From NCBI GenBank assembly GCA_964035575.1, contig OZ037890.1:1240001-1304000 (forward strand): DNA of 64,000 bases. Reading direction: 5' to 3'. A model generated the notes under the pieces. The model ran no database searches. It was given only the letters and a program-made list of their open reading frames with translations, and was not told the DNA's origin. Positions within the stretch are counted from its first letter, which is position 1. The number at the start of each line of letters is the position of its first letter. Shown piece by piece: positions 10,878 through 20,675 of the stretch. This DNA comes from Rhynchopus sp. YZ270_cl-10 (Eukaryota; Euglenozoa; Diplonemea; Diplonemida; Diplonemidae). Position numbers and translations under genes: made by a program.

Positions 10878-11606
10878 GCTCTCAAGATCCTCCACGTAGG
10901 GGAGGATATTTCCTCCAGGGGCTTTTTTTTTTTTTTTCAGGCTTTTTTGGTGGAGGATTTCCTCCTTTTTTTTTTTTTTTTTGGCGGGCTCGGGTGGAGG
11001 ATTATCCTCCTAGGGGTTTTATAGTGGGGAGTCACTTTGTCTCCCCCGAGGGAGCCAATGTTTTCCCGAGCCTGTATGCACCTTCCAGGGTACCTTAAAA
11101 ATTTTTTGCCTGCGGCGCCATTTTCATTTTTTGCTACAAAAAAAAGGGTTCGTTGAGTGATTCTGTGGTGTAAAAGGAAGCATTCTTACACCGTACCCTA
11201 ATTTTTTTTCGCCTGCGGCGCCATTTTTTATTAATTTTTTTGCTCCGCAAAAAAATAGAGTTGGCAATGTCTTTGGATACCCTTGCATTTTGCACCAAAG
11301 CTGCAAAAATTTTGCCGTTCTTTAAAAATTACCCGCCGTTGCATCAGCCCCTGCTTCTGGAAGACGTATTGGTTTTGTACGGTTCGTGGAGCGTACGGTG
11401 CAAGAGAAAGGATTAGATTTCCGTTTTTTATTATCTCGCAAATTGACCCGCCTCTCCGCTCTGTGGCTGCCAGGGAGGCGCGCGCGAAGCGCGCGACGAC
11501 CGCTCGTTGCGGGGGAAAATTTTTTTTTTTTGGGGGGTTTTTTTTGCAAAAATAAAATCCTCCTCATTTCGAAAATTCTGCTTTTTTCGTGGAGGATCTT
11601 GAGAGC
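10878..11606. mobile_element. Non-coding TIR element with internal GGAGGAT repeats
   Basis: Terminal inverted repeats of 19 bases, GCTCTCAAGATCCTCCACG at 10878-10896 and its exact complement at 11588-11606. The interior repeats the terminal motif as GGAGGAT/ATCCTCC in both orientations (about 10900-11015 and 11567) between long T runs. It also holds two CCTGCGGCGCC segments (about 11110 and 11212) and a GC hairpin GCGCGC-GAA-GCGCGC at about 11478-11495. There is no transposase ORF. It looks like a non-autonomous DNA transposon; the superfamily is not determinable. Confidence 0.65.
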
Positions 11607-11622
11607 CCTGCCAGAGGCGATG

Positions 11623-12118
11623 TTTTTCCCAACCTTCCTGTATACACGCGTCAGCAACCAATACAGGTAGTGTATTGAAATGATTCTGGGGGGGGGTAAG
11701 GGGTCTAATTTTAATTTCGTCGATTTTGAGAAAAATTTTGGCCAAAAATGGGCCCACGTATAAGGAACCGGGCTCATATTTCTCAAAATTTAAGTGGTCA
11801 AAAAATTGTCCAATTTTCCGAAATGACCCCACCGCTGCACGGGCGGAGCCCAAAAATGCAAATAAGCCACTTTTTCCCAACCTTCCTGTATACACGCGTC
11901 AGCAACCAATACAGGTAGTGTATTGAAATGATTCTGGGGGGGGGTAAGGGGTCTAATTTTAATTTCGTCGATTTTGAGAAAAATTTTGGCCAAAAATGGG
12001 CCCACGTATAAGGAACCGGGCTCATATTTCTCAAAATTTAAGTGGTCAAAAAATTGTCCAATTTTCCGAAATGACCCCACCGCTGCACGGGCGGAGCCCA
12101 AAAATGCAAATAAGCCAC
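11623..12118. repeat. Tandem duplication, two 248-bp units
   Basis: Unit 1 is 11623-11870 and unit 2 is 11871-12118; they look identical by eye. The end of the unit (TTTTCCGAAATGACCCCACC through ATGCAAAT) resembles the sequence after the TATACTGTG minisatellites at about 62220-62310 and 63465-63545, so all may derive from one repeat family. Confidence 0.85.
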
Positions 12119-12411
12119 TTTTTGGTTTCATTGAAATGATGCGGCTGACACTGAGGAATTATGGTTTACGACGTCCCATTGAGGGGGCGAAGCCTTTTTA
12201 ATTTTTTGTTCTCTTGAAATGTGTAATTTCATGTTTTCGCGAAAAAAATACGAACTGATCCTACAAGGGTTGAAGGAAGGTGTGTGGAAAACAATAATAA
12301 CAAGAACAACTAATTGCTAAGAAAAAAAATGGGGTGTGCTGTGGATAACTCCGCGCGATTTTCGGAACCACCATAGCATCCTGGCGATTTTCTGGAGGTG
12401 CTGATGTGACG

Positions 12412-12579
12412 ATGCCTGGTGCGATCGACGACGTGTTGTCGTCTGTGCATTATGTGTTCCTTCCGCACTGCTCTGATGACGACGACGATGCGTGGGAGCC
12501 TGTGGACGACTACGAGCTGGAACATGCCGAGGCCGCCCGAGCGAATGGTTATCGAGCCTGCCGAGACTACGTCCAATAA
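12412..12579 (+). CDS. Possible small acidic ORF or gene remnant
   Basis: ATG at 12412, 55 residues, with a run of five Asp followed by AWEPVDDYELEHAEAARANG. Base composition and codon choice resemble the real genes and differ from the T-rich surroundings. After the stop, another frame continues with similar coding character for about 20 codons (NNAIEQMVLDEEDSPTV), which suggests a frameshifted remnant or an unseen splice. No family is recognised. Confidence 0.3.
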   Translation: MPGAIDDVLSSVHYVFLPHCSDDDDDAWEPVDDYELEHAEAARANGYRACRDYVQ

Positions 12580-13007
12580 CGCGATCGAGCAGATGGTGCT
12601 GGACGAAGAGGACAGCCCCACTGTTTGAACGTTTCAGATGCAGGCATCCCAGTGGGGCCAGCGTACGAAGAGCGTTTTAGCATACCTGCAGAAGAGCAGA
12701 ATGCTGGCGTGTTGTAGATTATATTTTTTTCAGAGTGGAGTTCCACAGCACACCCGGTTTTTTTTCCGATAGCAATTACTTGTTTTTTTTGTGCAAAATA
12801 TTCACTCTTTCCATGCATTTTTTTAAACACAAAAGATTTTCTCCCCCCCCCTGACAACGTTGCAACCCTCCCTCTTCACCCTCGTTATGCGGGTTTTTAA
12901 TTGGAACCAGGGGTTCTGTTATGTTTGCGAACCAAATACCCTGACCTATTTCTGTAATGATATTTTCCCCATTTTTCTCCCTTTTTGATAACAATTGTGA
13001 TTAAGGT

Positions 13008-13045
13008 GACTAAGTACGAGAGGCTTAGGTTCATCTTAAAAACTT
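13008..13045 (+). repeat. GACTAAGTACGAGAGG dispersed repeat, extended copy
   Basis: Shares 16 exact bases with 8414-8429, and its continuation (GGCTTAGGTTCATC) resembles the intron sequence at about 23072-23090. Confidence 0.6.
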
Positions 13046-13225
13046 TTCTTTTCTTTTTTCGGCAGGTACTTTGCGCCTGCATCCGTCGAGCACGCTCGTT
13101 AACAAAGATATTTTGCATTCAAAAAAAAAGTACCCCCCCCTTGACACACTCTTTTCACGTTCAGTGCAGTTTCATTGATTTATTGTAGCCTCCAATGTGC
13201 ACACCAATGAAGTGCTCTCTGGGGA

Positions 13226-13260
13226 GGGTTCGATAACCCACGGAGAAATACTCTGCGTCT
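13226..13260 (+). repeat. TTCGATAACC hairpin repeat, copy 3
   Basis: GGGTTCGATAACCCACGGAG followed downstream by a run of T at 13280. It is related to 10643-10680 and 10828-10865. Confidence 0.55.
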
Positions 13261-13445
13261 GGCGAAGGGTGAGGCGTGTTTTTTTTTTTCCCACTTTTTC
13301 GGTCTTCTCTTTGTTATGTCACCTGCCAACCTCACATCACATATCCACTACTCTCTCCAAATACCATTAAATACCCTCCTACACCATCCACCTCTACTAC
13401 CTACACACACGACCCTCCAGAGTTGCAACAGCAATCAGCATCCAC

Positions 13446-15623
13446 ATGCGACATTGGCAACTCCTCCACACAATACGTCATGCAGTGCTGCCGCGACGTG
13501 CCTTCTGCACCCGCATCAATGAGAACACCTCCACCCACACGAAGAGGAAGAGGGCGAAGAAGCCCCAGCACATCTCCCAGCACTCCACAGAACGCCTCTG
13601 TGCCGAGCTTGCTGCGGACATGGAGGAGGGCCGCAGCATGCAGAGGCGGACTCATGAAGAGCTGCTGCGGCATCTCTGTAGTGAGGAAGGGCAGGGCAAG
13701 CAGGGTGTGGTCGCAGCACCGCTCGCCGCCTTGCTTGTGTTGGCCAGCCGCGCCGTTGCGAATGGGTACCTTGCTGGGGAGTACCGCCGGAAGGTGCAGC
13801 ATGTGTACATGACAACGGTAGGGCGGTTCTCGCATTCGCAGCGCTCCTTCGAGATGTTGTGCCGTATCATCATGCGTCAGGCCGCCAAGCTCGTCACCCA
13901 TAAGGGCAGTGCCAGCAGTGTCGCGGTCGCTCTGCTCGACGCACTGTGCAGCTTCCCCATCGACACCTTCTCAGTCACCTCCAGCGCCGTGCAAGGTGAG
14001 ACCCGCAAGGCAGCCCTCCTCCGCTCCCTGCTCTGCATAATGCACTGCACCGACAGCACGTCAGATGTTCCCAAGCAGCTGCGGATACACCCTCTCCAAC
14101 CCGAAGACACTGCACTGCTTCCTGCCGCATTGGTGGGCATTGTGGCACGGTGCCACAGAGACGTCCGAATAGAAGACTTCCTTGAGGTTTTTGAGAACCC
14201 ATATTTAGTGGAAGCGGTGGTGAAAGGGACGCAGCTTCTGCGCAGGGTGAACGCAGAGACGGAGGAGGCGAGCAAGGTGCACGTCTTACCGGGGGCGCCG
14301 TCTTCTTTGGCGGTGGTGTTCTCCCAACACGGCGTGTCTCCACAGATGGAGCAGCGTGTGGCTCTGACACCAGAACAGCAGGATCGTCTCTTTGCGCTTT
14401 GCACAGCGACCACACTGCACCTTGCACAGGGCACCCTCTGTGCGCTGCAGCGTCAGCACGCCACAGAGGCACACCCTATGTACCCTCGTCTGCACGCCTA
14501 CCTGCAGTCTGCTGTTCTCTTTATGAGTACGTATCTGTTGACAATGGTCTCGCAAGATGCGAGGCTGTGGCGGGGTGATGATGCCCAGACGCACCACACA
14601 CGGCAGCGCAAGGTGTGCAAGGTGATGCCTCACGTGCTCTGTGCGTTGACGCTGTTGGGGCGTGAGGATGCGCTGCTGTGGGGTGCGTACGCTGCTTTTG
14701 TGGAAGGGTTTGAAACTGGGGGCGGCACTGCTGTCACACCGTGCGGAGCTGCGTTGGTCCTCTTCGCAACACGGCACTTCGCGTTCCCAGCTACTCTTGC
14801 GATACAGAGAAAGGAAGCGCTCCGAGAGCGGGCAGCACAATGCACACTCCAGCACATCGTCAGCGAGCTTCCATACGACGTGCACCCAGAACACAAAGCA
14901 CGTCTCGTGTCCTGTGTCCTCGACGTCCTCTACACAAATGACATCAGCTCTCCTATGCAAAGCTTCTTCGAGGACCTCTTCACGAACGGTGTCGTGAAGG
15001 ACGACGTCTTTTCCGTTCGCGGTCTTGAAAAGGGGTTTTATTCTGGAGGTGGTGGCAGTGGTGCAGTGGAAGTGCTGACTGCGGTGCTGTACACCATGCG
15101 TGCACACCGCAGGCACTTTCCCAGGGTGTTGCGCATTATCATATGGAAAACAGGCCACAACGACCCGACACACGAGAGATACGTCTTCTCTGGTGGGCTA
15201 GGCAGGGGCGAAGCGAATGTGAACACAATGTTGGCTTTGGAACGTTTTGACAGAGTGGTGCGGGCTAAGGAGAAGGAGGGTGCTGTCAGGTCTGCACAGT
15301 TTGTGCGACAACGCTTGGAGCAGCAGGTGTTACGTGAAGGCATCCCTTTGCAAGGTTTGCATCTGTTTCTCGCGCCGTACTGTGTTGTGGGTAACTATCG
15401 TGGGGTGTCTAAGGCTGTTTTTACGTTGCTGCACAGCTGCATCGACCCCGTAAAGAAGCACGTTCCCCCCGAGCTCCGCGCAGACGAAGTCTTCCTGGCG
15501 CTGCTGCGTCTTAACTCTTTCCCAAAAGCGCTCCTCGGCGCCTTCGTGCGTGCAATGCGTGTACACCACCCCAACTCCCCTTACGCCAAGGAAATCGGCC
15601 GACGCCTAAAATCCTTGAAGTAG
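13446..15623 (+). CDS. Probable mitochondrial helical-repeat protein, function unknown
   Basis: Intronless, 725 residues. The N-terminus (MRHWQLLHTIRHAVLPRRAF) is rich in Arg, His and hydrophobic residues with no acidic residues, as in a mitochondrial presequence. The rest is almost all helical with regular Leu spacing, like the RAP/FAST-kinase or pentatricopeptide-type RNA-binding proteins of protist mitochondria, but no diagnostic motif is visible. CCTCCAG and CAACAG lie 25 and 15 bases before the ATG. It is followed after 170 bases by the GUCD1-like gene. A role in organelle RNA metabolism is inference only. Confidence 0.75.
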   Translation: MRHWQLLHTIRHAVLPRRAFCTRINENTSTHTKRKRAKKPQHISQHSTERLCAELAADMEEGRSMQRRTHEELLRHLCSEEGQGKQGVVAAPLAALLVLASRAVANGYLAGEYRRKVQHVYMTTVGRFSHSQRSFEMLCRIIMRQAAKLVTHKGSASSVAVALLDALCSFPIDTFSVTSSAVQGETRKAALLRSLLCIMHCTDSTSDVPKQLRIHPLQPEDTALLPAALVGIVARCHRDVRIEDFLEVFENPYLVEAVVKGTQLLRRVNAETEEASKVHVLPGAPSSLAVVFSQHGVSPQMEQRVALTPEQQDRLFALCTATTLHLAQGTLCALQRQHATEAHPMYPRLHAYLQSAVLFMSTYLLTMVSQDARLWRGDDAQTHHTRQRKVCKVMPHVLCALTLLGREDALLWGAYAAFVEGFETGGGTAVTPCGAALVLFATRHFAFPATLAIQRKEALRERAAQCTLQHIVSELPYDVHPEHKARLVSCVLDVLYTNDISSPMQSFFEDLFTNGVVKDDVFSVRGLEKGFYSGGGGSGAVEVLTAVLYTMRAHRRHFPRVLRIIIWKTGHNDPTHERYVFSGGLGRGEANVNTMLALERFDRVVRAKEKEGAVRSAQFVRQRLEQQVLREGIPLQGLHLFLAPYCVVGNYRGVSKAVFTLLHSCIDPVKKHVPPELRADEVFLALLRLNSFPKALLGAFVRAMRVHHPNSPYAKEIGRRLKSLK

Positions 15624-15793
15624 AAACCAATATGATAGCCTCTGCATATGGCGCAGACTCCGTCCCCCAACCTTCGCTTTTGTATTGCAAAAAGAAGTTG
15701 CGCTCTTCGAGATTGCAAAAAAAGAAATTTGTTCCCCTTTTCCAATCAAAATGACCACCACCACTTTCCAGGCTCCCCTCCCCCCCCTTCCAT

Positions 15794-16570
15794 ATGCAAT
15801 GTGTCAAATGCAAACGACAACCTCCATTTGCCACTACACACATGCAGGGATATCTGAAGCAGAGCTGCACGACACATGCAGACTATGCATTCGCATGCAC
15901 AGCAGCAGTAGTGAACATCGTGCGTGGGGAGAAACACACTTCAGTGAAGGACCTGCAAGCACGGTTCTGGGTCGGCGCGTGGACGATCGACATCCTGAAT
16001 ATGCTGGCCACATGCCTCGCAGAGGAGATCACCTGCTCTGAACGGGTCGAGCTTCTGCTAACTTCATCCTCATTCGATATCGATGCGGACAACGCTGTGC
16101 TCGACTTTGACAGCCGAGAGTCCTTCGACCAGGAAGCGCTTCGTATAAACACCATGTTGCAACGCTACACAAGCAGACGCACCCCTGCGGTGCGCGTTGT
16201 GCGCAAGGTGGTGTCTTTGGACAGCATCGTTGAGTACTTACGGCGCAGTGACCAATCCTTCAATGTGGCCTACATAGCGTTGGTCGACACGAGCCTGCTG
16301 TCGTGCAGGCGGCATGGATGCAGACGGCACACCCAAGCAGACATGGCATATTCATCGTCCTACATCCTCCTCCTCGGAGCATGCTCGCAGGACCACCTTT
16401 GGTACTACGACCCCACAGCCTCATGTGACATATGCTGCACGCTCTCCTCTTCCTTCGAAGCAGCACGCACCCAAAGTGGCACCGACAGCGACCTCCTCCG
16501 AGTAACATGGCGCCCCCAGGTTGATGGACACCCATCGGAGACGCCAATACAACTCTTTGATGGGGAGTAG
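15794..16570 (+). CDS. GUCD1-like (guanylylate cyclase-2 family) protein lacking catalytic residues
   Basis: 258 residues from ATG at 15794; M17 (15842) is an alternative start. The chain follows the GUCD1/PF09778 family over its length: WTIDILNML, the segment DSRESFDQEALRINTML, ALVDTSLLSC, LWYYDPTAS and FEEARTSYGTDEDIL-like FEAARTQSGTDSDLL. The family has a C39-peptidase-like fold, with Cys in the HWDCGLAC motif and His in GHFIVL. Here these are HADYAFAC and SSYILLL, so both the Cys and the His are replaced. It is therefore probably a pseudo-enzyme. Biochemistry of the family is poorly known, so the function is unassigned. A CTTTCCAG at about 15770 may be the acceptor upstream. Confidence 0.8.
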   Translation: MQCVKCKRQPPFATTHMQGYLKQSCTTHADYAFACTAAVVNIVRGEKHTSVKDLQARFWVGAWTIDILNMLATCLAEEITCSERVELLLTSSSFDIDADNAVLDFDSRESFDQEALRINTMLQRYTSRRTPAVRVVRKVVSLDSIVEYLRRSDQSFNVAYIALVDTSLLSCRRHGCRRHTQADMAYSSSYILLLGACSQDHLWYYDPTASCDICCTLSSSFEAARTQSGTDSDLLRVTWRPQVDGHPSETPIQLFDGE

Positions 16571-17092
16571 GGTTGGAGAGGAAAAAAAAAGCTACTTCAG
16601 GCGATTGTTTTTATGAGATCGGAAGGGGGGGTGGGAGAGAGAGAGAGCGGGACACTTCTGTGTGCCGTCTTTGAGGGAGGGTGGGTGTATTGCTGGGGGG
16701 AAGCTCCGATTTCGAGGGGGGTTTTGTTAGGTGTTCCGACATCTTCTTGTTTTTGTATTTCGCATCTCAAAGATGGTATAGTGTGCGAGGCTTATGATTC
16801 CATCTCACATCTTTTTCTCTCTCTTTTCTGTGCTAGCCCCTTTGCATCTGCAGGGGTATATGCACAAACGACACTACGTCGTGCTATGTACTTCTACCCC
16901 CTCCCCTACCCTTCTCCCCGATGTGGTTGTTTCCGACCACCAAACACATTTTTTTTCACCCGCTTTTTTAACCCCCCCGTTTGTCACATTTTTTTTCCCC
17001 TACCGTTTTCCACATTCATTCGATGAACAGAACTTTTCTCCAAAAAAGCATTGTTGAATTAATAATGAGCGTGCAGTAGAAGCTTTTTAACG
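16571..17092. other. Intergenic spacer
   Basis: T/C-rich, no gene or repeat recognised. GTGCAG at about 17073 precedes the next start codon by 20 bases. Confidence 0.5.
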
Positions 17093-20000
17093 ATGCAGAC
17101 GACTGGACGTGACATTGTGCAGTGCGTGCAGCAGCTGCAGGACTCGCTGTGTGGGGAGTGCGAGATCGAGGTGGCCGTAGTAGACTGTGAGGACTGCCAT
17201 GAGAGCTACTGCAAGACGTGCTGCGAGGGTGTGCACAAGAAGGGGCGCCGCAAGCAGCACACAAACTTCATCAAGATACAGATCTGCGGGCAGTGCGAGG
17301 TCGTAGCGGCATCCAAAGAGTGCCTCGACTGCAAGGAGTTCTACTGCGAGCCCTGCTGCATAGAGGTGCACGTCAAGGGACAGCGTGTCAGACACAAACA
17401 CATCCACGACATCGACACGACGCAGTTCCGTGCCGTCAACTTCGACCAGAGCAACGCCTTCTCGCTGATCACAAAGGAGCTGGTCCTCTCGCGTTTCATC
17501 ACCTCAGACGACTACACGGACACCCTCGGCAAGCATGGTGCCTTCTTCGCGTCGGTCGCAGCGGAGTGCCGTGAAGAGGAGAAGCCCTTTGTCGATACAA
17601 CGCCGGCACCGCTCAATGCGGTCGAGATTGCGCGCCCGCAGCAGATTTCGTCGCAGATGCAGCCGGACGTAGTCATGGAGGAGATGGAGCAGGAGCTCAA
17701 GCAGGCAGAGGCAATGAGGCAACGCAAGCTCGCAGCAGTGGCAGACATCATGACCAACGTCTACGCGTGGCGACGTCCCAAGCAGTTTGCGCAGATGCCC
17801 GCGCTCTTTACAGTAGGCAACTCCATTTTAGAGGCACGTCCAGCAGGGCGCGAGGCACCCACAGGGTACGTCTGCTACCTGCCGGTGTTGCAGAACAGCA
17901 TATTTAAGGATAGCTTTTTCATCCTCGCGTGTATGTTGTTTTGTTGGTTTATTCTCTTTTTTAACGAAATGATCAACGTTAAGCGCAAGAGGTCTTCATG
18001 TTTTACCTTTTCTCTGCACCATTCACATCACACTACACCATACACAAACTGCAGTGTCCGCAGTCGCCTCACGCCGGCACCTCATCTCCAACCTCTTTGT
18101 GTCCTGCGAGAACGCAGACGTCGGGATGTACTCCTTCCACTTCTTCAAGGACGCAGAGCTGGGCCACCCTGGGTGGTGCCCTGTCTCCATCGACAATCTC
18201 ATTCCGTGTGGCAAGCTGGTATGTAACCCTTGTGCTCCCTCTCTGTCACATGACTTATCCCTCCACAGCGCAACCCTGTGTTCGGTGCAACAGACGACCC
18301 AAACGAGCTCTGGGCGATTCTGATCCAGAAGGCGTACGCAAAGTTCCTCGGTGCGTACAGCCACCTGCACTACGGTGACTCTTCGAAGGCGCTTCTGCAC
18401 CTCACCGGCGGCTGCCCCGAGGTGAGTGTGTGGAACGCAGGCTCGCTGAGCGACAACGCAAAGCGACGTCTGTGGTGGCAGCTGAACCAGGCGATGGAGC
18501 TGGGCATGCTGGTCCTGTGCATGCGTCGTGTGCCTGGGCGCGAGACACTGCAGAGCGTCTTCACGGAGGAGGGCACGCTGGAGCTTGAGGACGACACCAT
18601 CACCGCATGCTCACAGGAGCTCAATTGGGAACGTGGTGAGATCGTGCAGCTCACATACGAGGTGGTGGTGGGCCAGCGGGAGCGGGAGCGAAAGCGGCAC
18701 AGATTGGTGAAGCTGCGCAACGTTGACGGTGAGACGAACTGGACGGGACCCTGGTCAGACTCGTCGCCCCTATGGACCAAAGAGATACGCGACCAGACGA
18801 ACCACAAGCAGGTGGACGACCACATCACGTGGATGGACGTCGACGACTTCTCGGAGCAGTTCGACACGCTCTGCATTCTGTCCACCTTCCGCGCCGTGCC
18901 CGACATCCTGCACCCATGCGTATCCCCCCCAGAGACCTTCCACCGCACTGTCCCCAGCGGCGGCACCTTCGGCGTGCTGACATGCAACGCACACCAGTTC
19001 GACATCTGCGTCACAGACCCCAAAGGCAGCTACAGCCACGACGACGAGGTCTCGGACAACGAGAACGACGCATCTCTTCAGGGCAAGCACTCACAGGTAT
19101 ACTATTCCCGATCTATCAGAACAGCCTTACTCTCTCGCACCGCTCACGGATTTTAGTGCAAAACAAAGCTCCACGCGAGGCGTGTAAACTTTGTGGCTTT
19201 TGTAATTTTTTCAAATGCTTTCAATTCTTTGAACTGATTTACCTTTGTCCATGTGTCCATTTCTCCACACACCACAGAACGGCATCTACGACGCACCTGA
19301 CTGGAAGGCAAACGAAGAGTACCAAGAGGATGTCGCGGTCGCTAACATCGGCTCCCCACAGGAGATGACGGAGCGCGCGAAGTTTGTGATGGAGATCACC
19401 ATCACACAGCCCGAGCTCGTTGACGCAGAGGGTGCAGCAAGGGACCCGATTAACTTCGACCTTGCACTGTTCAGGACACAGGGCAAGGGACTGCAAACGT
19501 ATGTCATTGAGTTGTTCTGCCACCGATTGGGGTTTGGGGTCCCGATAATGACCCTTTTTTACACTTTATTTGGAAAATCACACCACAAAATAAAATACCA
19601 ATTTTTCTTTTGCCATTTATTTGCGCCCGCCGTACGGTGAGGCTGCACTTTCAACACTTTCAATACCTTACTTCCCTTTGCAGACCTGTTGCACCAGAGA
19701 CGTATGGTGACGACGACGACGGCAAGTATGAAGTGTTCAACGCAAAGCTTGTGGGCACGCAAGGCCAGCCTGACGTGCACTGGCAGTTCCCCTCGCACAA
19801 CCAGCTCCCCATGAAGTACGTCACAAAGCCGCGCAGTGCGGGCGCCGTGAGCTTCTCGAAGGTGGTGCACATCACGCTGCTGCCGGGCCACCATTCGCTT
19901 GCGATCACGAAGCACCGTCCGGAGGACACACTCGACTACCACCTCTCCTTCCAGGTCATCGACGAGCCTAGTGCATCAGGCTACGACTCTAGCGTTGCCT

Positions 20001-20119
20001 ATCTCGGCTCGCTCCTCGACCCAGCTCCGGACATGGACGGCACAGCAGAAGCTAGCAAAGGACTCATCTCTCCACGACTAATGATACAACAACAGATCCA
20101 GCATCAGGCGCTTGCCTGA
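17093..20119 (+). CDS. Double B-box calpain-like protein, catalytic triad lost
   Basis: Five exons: 17093-17930, 18055-18218, 18269-19096, 19278-19498 and 19684-20119. They total 2487 bases, 828 residues, and all joins are in phase with GTAT donors and CAG acceptors. Two B-box-type zinc modules come first (about residues 20-56 and 65-103, Cys/His pairs intact), then a helical linker, then a calpain protease core with WAILIQKAYAKFLGAYSHL, ALLHLTGG, LVKLRNVDGETNWTGPWSD and the ITWMDVDDFSEQFDTLCIL segment. A beta-sandwich C-terminal part follows. The active Cys of GDCWFL is Ser274 in KDSFFILALSAV; the HAYS histidine segment reads VQLTYEVV without His; the Asn of LRN remains. It is thus probably a regulatory or structural calpain-like protein, as is common in protists. 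Confidence 0.87.
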
Positions 20120-20199
20120 AGGCGGGTAGGGTAGTAGTACACTTTTTCATAAAACCAAAGGTTCTTAAAGCGAAAGAATTGCCTTGTTTAGTGGGGATA

Positions 20200-20471
20200 C
20201 ACGACGGGACCCAGTGACAAGTGACAAGTGAAAATGACAAGTGAATGACAAGTGAAATGGGTGACAAGTAAATGACAAGTGAATGACAAGTGAGCCACTT
20301 GTCCACTTGTCATGACAAGTGATTTTCTATGGGGATATAGGCTATTCACTTGTCATGACAAGTGAAATGACAAAAAAGTCACTTGTCATGACAAGTGACT
20401 TTTTTGTCATTTCACTTGTCATAAATATGACAAGTGATTCACTTGTCACTTGTCATTGGGTCCCGTCGTGT
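20200..20471. mobile_element. 272-bp TIR element with internal TGACAAGTG repeats (MITE-like)
   Basis: Ends are CACGACGGGACCCA (20200-20213) and its exact complement (20458-20471), flanked on both sides by TA (20198-20199, 20472-20473), as expected for Tc1/mariner-type TA targeting. The interior is almost wholly (A)TGACAAGTG or its complement, in direct and inverted order, able to form many hairpins. No ORF. The outermost CACGACGG is shared with the element starting at 57612. Confidence 0.8.
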
Positions 20472-20675
20472 AGGGGGGTTACATAGGGGGGCCCGACAGT
20501 TTCATAATATCGGTGGGGCAAAACACACAAATGTCTTCCGACACAAACAACCAGTAGTTTTACACGATAAAGTCACTCCCTTTTTTTTGCCATCCATTGA
20601 CATCGGTATCCCCTTCACCTTTTTGTACGAAGTCCATTTCTTCCACAGGGGTACATTATTGCATAAAAACATGCA

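Larger units (their letters stand above)
12119..13445. other. Intergenic repeat-rich region
   Basis: Holds the doubtful small ORF at 12412-12579, a GACTAAGTACGAGAGG repeat at 13008, a TTCGATAACC repeat at 13226-13260 and a pyrimidine-rich lead ending CCTCCAG at about 13421, before the next start codon. Nothing else is recognised. Confidence 0.5.

Noticed and set aside
10643-13260. GGGTTCGATAACCC segments as tRNA T arms
   Set aside because: The loop is 8 bases, position 61 is not C, and no acceptor, D or anticodon arms can be drawn.
12119-13445. A larger gene spanning the small ORF at 12412
   Set aside because: No GTAT donor or acceptor arrangement joins it to a neighbouring coding stretch.
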